Part shown: piece after piece, positions 55,470 to 64,000 of the stretch | Numbering within the stretch: the stretch's first letter is position 1 | Layout of the letters: each line of letters begins with the position of its first letter | Origin: Dyella lutea | GTDB lineage: Bacteria; Pseudomonadota; Gammaproteobacteria; Xanthomonadales; Rhodanobacteraceae | Assembly (NCBI RefSeq): GCF_024158035.1 | Contig: NZ_JAMZEK010000003.1 | Location: 744,001-808,000 of the forward strand | DNA: 64,000 bases | Direction of reading: 5' to 3' | Program-made: the position numbers and the translations under genes | Notes under the pieces: generated by a model | The model's database searches: none | Seen by the model: only the letters and a program-made list of their open reading frames with translations | What the model was told of the DNA's origin: nothing

Positions 55470-56996
55470 ATGTCTCGCATGACGCTGGGCGACAACGTGC
55501 CGATCCGCGACGGCGAACTGGTGGCCGCAGTGGACATGGGATCGAACAGTTTCCACATGGTCGTCGCGCGGGTCGAACACGGCGAGCCTCGCGTGATCGA
55601 TCGCCTGCGCGACACCGTGCGCATGGCCGCCGGCCTGCGCAGCGACGGCACCCTCGATGCCGAGCATCGCGCGCGGGCCCTGAACTGCCTGGCCCGCTTC
55701 GGCCAGCGCCTCGCTGGCCTGCCCTCGCTGCACGTGCGCGCGGTGGCCACCAACACGGTGCGCCGCCTCGCCTCGCCGCAGGCCTTCCTCACCGCCGCGG
55801 AAACCGCGCTGGGCCACCCGGTGGAAGTGGTCTCCGGCCGTGAGGAAGGTCGCCTGATCTTCCTTGGCGTGGCCCACGACCTGCCCGCCTCGCGCGAGCC
55901 ACGGCTGGTGATCGACGTCGGCGGCGGCAGCACCGAATTCATCATTGGCCGCGGTGTCGCGCCGCTGCATACCGAGAGTGTCCAGGTCGGCTGCATCGCC
56001 TCCACGCTGCGCTTCTTCGCCGGCGGCAAGCTCAACCGCAAGCGTTGGCAGAAGGCCCGTGGCGAGATCGGCCTGCTGCTGCAGCAGTTCGAAGAAGACT
56101 ACCGCGAGGCGGGCTGGCAGGAGGCATTCGGCTCGTCCGGTACCGCCAAGGCGATCGGCTCCGTGGTTCAGGCGATGAAGCTCTCGGACGACGGCATCAC
56201 CCAGTCGTCGCTGGCCTCATTGCGCGACGCCCTGCTCGACCAGGGACAGATCGGCTCGCTCAAGCTCCCGGGACTAGCCGACGACCGCGCGCCGGTGATC
56301 GCCGGCGGCGTGGTGATTTTCGAGGCGGCCTTCCAGGCGCTTGGCATCGAGCGCATGCGCGTGTGCGAAAGCTCGATGCGCGAGGGCCTGCTGTGGGACA
56401 TGCTTGGCCGCGCCGGCGGCAGCGATCCCCGCACAGCGAGCATCGATGCGCTGGCCACCCGCTACGGGGTGGACCGGGCACAGGCACGACGCGTAGAGTC
56501 GACCGCACTGGTGCTGTTCGACCAGATCGCGCCGCAATGGAAGCTCGATGCCGAGGCGCGCGAGTGGCTATCCTGGTCGGCCCGCGTGCATGAAATCGGG
56601 CTGGCGATCGCCCACAGCCAGCACCATCGCCACGGCGCCTATATCCTGCGCAACGCCGATCTCGCCGGATTCTCCCGGCAGGAGCAACAACTGCTCGCGG
56701 CCATCGTCGAACTGCACCGGCGCAAGCCGGACAAGGCGTTGATATCGGCCCTGCCCCAGCGCTATCGGCTGATCGCCCGGCAGATCACGGCCCTGCTTCG
56801 GCTGGCGGTACTGTTCCGCCGGGCGCGTCGGGCCGAATCGCTGCCGGCGCTGCGGCTGGCCGCCACCCGGCAACGTCTGCGCCTGGCGCTGCCGGCCGCA
56901 TGGCTGGAGCAGCATCCGCTCACCGAGGCCGACCTGGAGCAGGAGCGCTCCCCGATGTCCGATCTCGGTTTCACCCTGGCCCTCAGCGCGATCTGA
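55470..56996 (+). CDS. ppx: Exopolyphosphatase / Ppx-GppA family
   Basis: A 508-residue ASKHA-fold phosphatase. VAAVDMGSNSFHMVVA, VVSGREEGRLIFLGVAH and LVIDVGGGSTEFIIG are the family motifs; SSMREGLLWDML and a C-terminal HD-like domain (HEIGLAIAHSQHHRHGAYIL) follow. It breaks down polyphosphate, opposing ppk1 next door. Starts at ATG 55470 (a second in-frame ATG is at 55479). Confidence 0.94.
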   Translation: MSRMTLGDNVPIRDGELVAAVDMGSNSFHMVVARVEHGEPRVIDRLRDTVRMAAGLRSDGTLDAEHRARALNCLARFGQRLAGLPSLHVRAVATNTVRRLASPQAFLTAAETALGHPVEVVSGREEGRLIFLGVAHDLPASREPRLVIDVGGGSTEFIIGRGVAPLHTESVQVGCIASTLRFFAGGKLNRKRWQKARGEIGLLLQQFEEDYREAGWQEAFGSSGTAKAIGSVVQAMKLSDDGITQSSLASLRDALLDQGQIGSLKLPGLADDRAPVIAGGVVIFEAAFQALGIERMRVCESSMREGLLWDMLGRAGGSDPRTASIDALATRYGVDRAQARRVESTALVLFDQIAPQWKLDAEAREWLSWSARVHEIGLAIAHSQHHRHGAYILRNADLAGFSRQEQQLLAAIVELHRRKPDKALISALPQRYRLIARQITALLRLAVLFRRARRAESLPALRLAATRQRLRLALPAAWLEQHPLTEADLEQERSPMSDLGFTLALSAI

Positions 56997-57088
56997 CAGT
57001 GGCAGCGCACTGCGATTCAGCCACGGCCAGCCCCAGGCTGGCGCGGCCGCGTATCATTGGGCGATTCCAGGCACGCGCGAGATCCACG

Positions 57089-57823
57089 TTGAAAGCTTTC
57101 CTGCTCTCCCTGCTGCTCATTGCTCCGACCGCCCTGCTGGCGCAGAAGGCACCCAAGGACGCCGGCACCGCGCCGCCGCAGCCCGCCACTCAGGAGGCGC
57201 CCCGGCCGGAAGTGGTGATGCATACCTCGCTCGGCGACATCACGCTGGAGCTTTACCCGGACAAGTCACCCAAGAGCGTGGCCAACTTCCTGCAATATGT
57301 CCGCGACGGCTTCTACGCGGGTACCGTCTTTCATCGCGTGATCCCCGGCTATCTGGTCCAGGGCGGGCTGTACACCCGCGATCTGCAACCGCGCCGCACC
57401 CGCCCGGCGATCGCCAGCGAGGCAGACAACGGCCTGTCCAACGTGCGCGGCACCATTGCGGTCGCCCGCGGTGCCGACCCCAACTCCGGCACCTCGCAGT
57501 TCTTCTTCAACCTGGTCGACAACCGCCGCCTGGACTTCGTCGGCAGCCAGAGCGGGCTGACCTGGGGCTACGCCGTGTTCGGCAAGATCATCAAGGGCAT
57601 GGACGTGGTCGACAAGATCGCCTCCCTGCCTACCCGCGCGCAGGGGCCGTTCGCGGGCGACGTGCCCAACCCGCTGGTGGTGATCACCGGCGCGGATATC
57701 GTCGGCGAGGCCGCCAAGAGCGAAGACACTCAGCCAGCGACCGACGGCAGCGCAGCACCCGCGGCCAAGGCCGCCACGAGCAAGCCGAAGAAAGGCGCCG
57801 CACCGACCAAACGGCACGGCTGA
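57089..57823 (+). CDS. Exported cyclophilin-type peptidyl-prolyl isomerase
   Basis: A 244-residue isomerase. A signal peptide (KAFLLSLLLIAPTALLAQ) is read from the TTG at 57089, which is the only start giving a normal leader; its ribosome site is weak. The cyclophilin domain (about 40-190) has TVFHRVIPGYLVQGG, GTIAVARGADPNSGTSQFFFNL and YAVFGKIIKGMDVVDKI. The C-terminal tail is Ala/Lys-rich. lpxH follows 5 bp on. Confidence 0.88.
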   Translation: MKAFLLSLLLIAPTALLAQKAPKDAGTAPPQPATQEAPRPEVVMHTSLGDITLELYPDKSPKSVANFLQYVRDGFYAGTVFHRVIPGYLVQGGLYTRDLQPRRTRPAIASEADNGLSNVRGTIAVARGADPNSGTSQFFFNLVDNRRLDFVGSQSGLTWGYAVFGKIIKGMDVVDKIASLPTRAQGPFAGDVPNPLVVITGADIVGEAAKSEDTQPATDGSAAPAAKAATSKPKKGAAPTKRHG

Positions 57824-57828
57824 TCGAC

Positions 57829-58557
57829 GTGCACACGCTGCTCATTTCCGACCTGCACCTGGACGTCGCACGTCCCGGCATCACCGACCTGTTCGAGCGC
57901 TGGATGGCCAGCGACGAGGTGCGCTCGGCCGATGCCCTGTACATCCTCGGCGATCTGGTGGAAGCCTGGATCGGGGATGACGACGACGCGGAGCTTCCCG
58001 CCCGAATCGCGGTGGCCACGCGCGCCGTTGCGGACGCCGGCGTACCAGTGCACTTCATGGCCGGGAACCGCGACTTCCTGCTGGGTGAGTCCTTCGCCCG
58101 GCGCGCCGGACTGATCCTGCTCGAAGACGGCACCGTCCACGCCATCCAGGGCCAGCCCACCCTGCTGATGCACGGTGACGTGCTCTGCACCGACGACGTC
58201 GCCTACCAGGCGGTCCGCCGGCAGGTACGCCAGCCGGCGTGGGCCGCACAGGTACTGGCCATGCCGCTGGATGCCCGACGCGCGTTCGCCGCGAAAGCAC
58301 GCGAGGACAGCCGCGCCCACACCGGCTCGACCATGGAGACCATCATGGACGTGAATGGAGGAGCGGTCGCGCAGGCGATGCGCAAAGCCGGCGTCACCCG
58401 GCTCATCCACGGCCATACCCATCGCCCGGCGGTGCATCGTTTCGACCTCGACGGGCAGCCTGCCGAGCGCATCGTGCTGGGCGACTGGTACGAGCAGGGC
58501 TCGGTACTCCGGGTCACTCCCGGCCATGTCGAACTGCGCGGCCTGCCGACGGACTGA
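57829..58557 (+). CDS. lpxH: UDP-2,3-diacylglucosamine diphosphatase
   Basis: A 242-residue metallophosphatase of lipid A synthesis, splitting UDP-diacylglucosamine to lipid X. LLISDLHLDV, LYILGDLVEAWIGDDD, FMAGNRDFL, LMHGDVLCTDD and LIHGHTHRPAVHRF are the five metal-site motifs. Starts at GTG 57829. Confidence 0.96.
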   Translation: MHTLLISDLHLDVARPGITDLFERWMASDEVRSADALYILGDLVEAWIGDDDDAELPARIAVATRAVADAGVPVHFMAGNRDFLLGESFARRAGLILLEDGTVHAIQGQPTLLMHGDVLCTDDVAYQAVRRQVRQPAWAAQVLAMPLDARRAFAAKAREDSRAHTGSTMETIMDVNGGAVAQAMRKAGVTRLIHGHTHRPAVHRFDLDGQPAERIVLGDWYEQGSVLRVTPGHVELRGLPTD

Positions 58558-58889
58558 TCCGACCGCGACCGCTGCCACCTCGCGCGTGGCACGGCATGGG
58601 AATGCGCAGCACAACGCGCCGCCCCTCTCTACTCCACCGCATACGCGCAGCGCCCCGAAAGGGGTGTGCATGTCCAGTGCGTTGCGAGGGAGGGTTGATC
58701 CTGTCCGTGGAACCAACCCGTCCGCGTTGCGCAGGAGCCCCCGCTTTTCCGGCTGTCCGAATTTTCTGCAGACGAAAATGAGGGGCTTGCGAGGACCGGC
58801 CACGGAATGGATATCGGCGCAGCCGATGACACTCGAGATGAGGCGGGAGCGACCGGTCACCGGAAGATCAGTCGACCTACGGCCCCGGA
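58558..58889. other. Intergenic tract of about 330 bp without a gene
   Basis: No supportable coding frame. It holds a TGCCAC/GTGGCA hairpin at 58573-58591 after lpxH, a GAAA-capped stem near 58654-58670, and a nested fold at 58736-58787 (AGCCCC...GGGGCT enclosing ATTTTC...GAAAAT). An unannotated small RNA is possible but nothing here is recognisable. Confidence 0.5.
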
Positions 58890-58933
58890 CCAGATACGCA
58901 AAACGCCCCTCGCGGGGCGTTTTGCGTATCTGG
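58890..58933 (-). terminator. Perfect 20-bp inverted repeat ending tRNA-Ser
   Basis: On the minus strand, CCAGATACGCAAAACGCCCC, loop GCGA, then the perfect reverse complement. The first three bases are the CCA end of tRNA-Ser, so the hairpin begins inside the mature tRNA end. There is no classical T-run after it; the stem holds TTTT. Confidence 0.75.
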
Positions 58934-59023
58934 CGGAGAGAGAGGGATTCGAACCCTCGATAAGGCTTTTGACCCTATACTCCCTTAGCAGGGGAGCCCC
59001 TTCGGCCTCTCGGGCATCTCTCC
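58931..59023 (-). tRNA. tRNA-Ser (anticodon GCT)
   Basis: A 93-base serine tRNA with a long variable arm: acceptor GGAGAGA pairs with TCTCTCC, anticodon loop CTGCTAA (GCT), T-arm GGTTCGAATCC, encoded CCA at the end (58933-58931). Position after csrA is the conserved alaS-csrA-tRNA-Ser order. Confidence 0.96.
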
Positions 59024-59092
59024 GTGTTTTGCCGCATTGCTGCGGAGCCGGCAAGGATACTGACCGACGCGCTCGAGGTAAAGCCTTCGTGA

Positions 59093-59299
59093 TTATTCCG
59101 CGGCGTCTTCCGGGTGCGCGGCACCACCGGACTCGTTCTCGCCCTTGATACGCTGGTAGATCTCTTCGCGGTGGACCGCGACGTTCTTCGGGGCATTGAT
59201 GCCGATGCGCACCTGATTGCCCTTGACGCCGAGAACGGTGACGGTCACCTCGTCACCGATCATCAGGGTTTCACCGACCCGGCGGGTCAGAATCAACAT
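59093..59299 (-). CDS. csrA: Carbon storage regulator CsrA
   Basis: A 68-residue RNA-binding regulator. [24 protein letters not shown] and [22 protein letters not shown] are classical; Leu4/Arg7 and Arg44-type RNA-contact residues are in place. GGAGTAGC precedes the ATG. It binds GGA motifs in mRNA leaders and controls biofilm, motility and metabolism. Its own leader has several GGA triplets. Confidence 0.98.
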   Translation of the reverse strand: MLILTRRVGETLMIGDEVTVTVLGVKGNQVRIGINAPKNVAVHREEIYQRIKGENESGGAAHPEDAAE

Positions 59300-59451
59300 G
59301 GCTTGCTACTCCATCATTTGGTGTGGTTACAGGCCTTCTGTCGGTGAGACCTCACCCCTGAGTCCACCAGCAGTTCGACGACAGTTTCCGTCGAAGGCCT
59401 TTCCGCCTTCCCCGGCATCCGCCAAGGCGAATTAACTGTCTTGGCAGGCGA

Positions 59452-59471
59452 TATCACCGCAATTCGTGATA
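59452..59471. promoter_or_regulatory. Palindrome just downstream of the csrA promoter
   Basis: TATCAC (59452-59457), eight bases, GTGATA (59466-59471), a perfect six-base inverted repeat at about +8 to +27 of the predicted start, where a repressor could act. No regulator identified. Confidence 0.4.
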
Positions 59472-59485
59472 CCGACAATCTATTG

Positions 59486-59515
59486 ATACTAGCCGAGCCC
59501 AGACAGGGCGCGCAA
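59486..59515 (-). promoter_or_regulatory. Promoter of csrA
   Basis: On the minus strand TTGCGC (59515-59510), 18 bases, TAGTAT (59491-59486), in the 258 bp between alaS and csrA. Confidence 0.6.
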
Positions 59516-59557
59516 TCAGCGTCTAGTGGAACCGCCCCACCTTTCCCATGCCTTCCA

Positions 59558-62194
<2,637 letters not shown>

Positions 62195-62280
62195 GCAGCA
62201 GGCTTCTGGCGATGGGGCCGCCATGGGCTCGGGCGGCAGAAACGAGACCACGCCCGAGCTGCGCCGCTGCGATCGGGGGA

Positions 62281-62766
62281 TCAATCGTCGTCGGCGTCAT
62301 CCACGTCGGCGTGGGTAAGACTTCGTACTGTGGCGGCGGAAAAGCCGCGACGCAAGAGGAATTGAGCCCGTTTCGACCGCTCGGCGTGGTCCGCCGGTGC
62401 CATGCCGCCATAGCGCTTGCGCAACTGCAAGGCGGCGCTGGCGCGCCAGTCCTGCTCCAGTTCGTCCAGGCACTGGCAGATCGCCGCATCATCCAGCCCG
62501 TGGCTCTTCAGCTCCATGCGGATACGGGCCGGTCCGTACCCCTGCCCGGCCCGGTTGCGCGCCAGCATGCCGGCGAAGCGTTCGTCGTCCTGGTAGCGCT
62601 GATCGCCCAGGCGATCCAGCGCCTGCTCGGCCTCATCCCCCTCGAAGCCCTTGCGGTCGAGCTTGCGCCGGAGTTCGCGGCGCGACTGCTCCCGCCGAGC
62701 CAGCATGCCCAGCGCGGCCGCATAGGCCGATAGCTTGTCCGGTGGCGGCTTGCGGCCGAACGCCAT
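62281..62766 (-). CDS. recX: RecA regulator RecX
   Basis: A 161-residue helical protein that limits RecA filament growth. [54 protein letters not shown] and [21 protein letters not shown] are RecX repeats. ATG 62766 is chosen; the longer frame is unsupported. It follows the phosphatase-like gene by 10 bp and precedes alaS by 86 bp. Confidence 0.93.
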   Translation of the reverse strand: MAFGRKPPPDKLSAYAAALGMLARREQSRRELRRKLDRKGFEGDEAEQALDRLGDQRYQDDERFAGMLARNRAGQGYGPARIRMELKSHGLDDAAICQCLDELEQDWRASAALQLRKRYGGMAPADHAERSKRAQFLLRRGFSAATVRSLTHADVDDADDD

Positions 62767-62776
62767 GACCGGGCCG

Positions 62777-63331
62777 TCAGCGCGCCGGGACGGGCCGCGC
62801 TGCGATCCACGACCGCAGCTCATAGTCGAGATCGCCCACCGACTGGCCGGCCGAACGGTCGGCAGCCTTGATCGCCGCGGCCTTGAGGCCGCCGATCTCG
62901 GCCAGAGCCCAGATGTGCCCCGCCCAATGACCGCTGCGGCAATAGACCAGCACCTGACGGGCCGGCGCCGCGAGCGCCCGACCGACCGCCGCAACCGCGT
63001 CGGCCGGCATCGTGCCGGGCGCGACAGGAGCATAGTCAAACGCCATGCCCAGTGCCCGGGCTGCGCGGGCCATGTCGGCGGCGGACGACTGGTCCGGAGC
63101 CTCGCCGTCGGGCACGGCCACAACGGCGGCCGGACCGCGAGCCTGCAGCCCCTGGAACTGCGCCGGAGCGACCTGGCCGGCCCGCCAGGCGCCGCCGGGC
63201 AGCTCCTGGACCACCGGTGCAGGCGCCACGGCGGCCGCTCTTTCGGCGGGTGCGCGAGCCGCGGCCGGGCCGGCCACCCCAAGCGCGAGCGCGAGGCCAG
63301 CCACCAGCGAAACGGGACGGCGCGACTTCAA
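62777..63331 (-). CDS. Exported phosphatase-like protein (DUF442/BLH-type) lacking the catalytic Arg
   Basis: A 184-residue protein. The TTG at 63331, 4 bases after the recA stop and with GGAGG about 9 bases ahead, starts a signal peptide (MKSRRPVSLVAGLALALGVAG). A beta-lactamase-hydrolase-like (dual-specificity-phosphatase-fold) domain follows: WRAGQVAPAQF and LVYCRSGHWAGHIWAL. In the C-x5-R phosphatase loop Cys131 is present, but Ala137 stands where Arg should be, so classical catalysis is doubtful. It lies between recA and recX, normally adjacent. The ATG at 63385 is inside recA and is not used. Confidence 0.65.
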   Translation of the reverse strand: MKSRRPVSLVAGLALALGVAGPAAARAPAERAAAVAPAPVVQELPGGAWRAGQVAPAQFQGLQARGPAAVVAVPDGEAPDQSSAADMARAARALGMAFDYAPVAPGTMPADAVAAVGRALAAPARQVLVYCRSGHWAGHIWALAEIGGLKAAAIKAADRSAGQSVGDLDYELRSWIAARPVPAR

Positions 63332-63335
63332 TGGA

Positions 63336-64000
<665 letters not shown>

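Noticed and set aside
53210..56041. Open frame of over 900 codons on the minus strand opposite ppk1 and ppx
   Set aside because: Runs antisense across two clearly real genes with low-complexity composition; a codon-bias artefact.

Overview
The window is 64 kb of a high-GC gammaproteobacterial chromosome, most likely a member of the Xanthomonadales/Lysobacterales (Xanthomonadaceae or Rhodanobacteraceae). This rests on conserved gene orders (recA-recX-alaS-csrA-tRNA-Ser; pcnB-folK-panB-panC-panD; bcp-gcvR-dapA-bamC; queG-nnr-tsaE-ami-mutL; murJ-ribF-ileS-lspA-ispH next to rpsT), an isocitrate dehydrogenase of the short NAD-type, an endonuclease-type MutL, and frequent GTG/TTG starts. Almost everything is core chromosome. 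I see no prophage, insertion sequence, CRISPR array or integrase.

Layout. 0-5.8 kb: minor-pilin operon fimT-pilV-pilW-pilX-pilY1 (minus strand, pilY1 cut by the left edge), preceded by a TPR-GGDEF diguanylate cyclase. 5.9-13.3 kb: tRNA-Thr, then murJ-ribF-ileS-lspA-ispH on the minus strand. 13.5-18.3 kb: rpsT, a CutC/glycosylasparaginase pair, and rplU-rpmA-obgE. 18.4-28.6 kb: uvrA coupled to a thioesterase, a DUF4139 protein, two crotonases, a rhodanese-Nudix-DUF1289 chain, an FKBP isomerase and a DUF1684 lipoprotein-sized secreted protein, with an inverted REP pair at 27.5 kb. 28.6-35.7 kb: mutL, amidase, tsaE and nnr on the minus strand, divergent from queG. 35.7-39.8 kb: pantothenate genes with folK and pcnB. 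40-43.4 kb: tRNA-Glu, ferredoxin, bamC-dapA, gcvR, bcp. 43.5-51.1 kb: PhoH-PIN protein, LpxO-like hydroxylase, an ECF41 sigma factor with its carboxymuconolactone-decarboxylase-like partner, isocitrate dehydrogenase, an AhpD-like/glutaredoxin pair and a BepA-like protease. 51.2-58.6 kb: phoB-phoR-ppk-ppx, a cyclophilin and lpxH. 58.9-64 kb: tRNA-Ser, csrA, alaS, recX, a secreted phosphatase-like protein and recA (cut by the right edge).

How the genes work together. The pilus operon and the adjacent cyclic-di-GMP synthase suggest surface motility/attachment control. phoBR beside ppk-ppx joins phosphate sensing to polyphosphate metabolism, and a Pho-box-like site precedes phoB. The ECF41 gene carries a self-type promoter directly upstream of itself. 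Many neighbours overlap by ATGA/GTGA/TGATG, so translational coupling is common here.

No wholly new multi-gene system is evident. The best leads are small: a hairpin that buries the fimT ribosome binding site, layered repeats upstream of the amidase gene, a perfect inverted repeat that includes the CCA end of tRNA-Ser, a three-way-junction-like leader before bcp, a palindrome just downstream of the csrA promoter, and a secreted phosphatase-like protein lacking its catalytic arginine inserted between recA and recX. All coordinates and motifs were read by eye; no database search was run.
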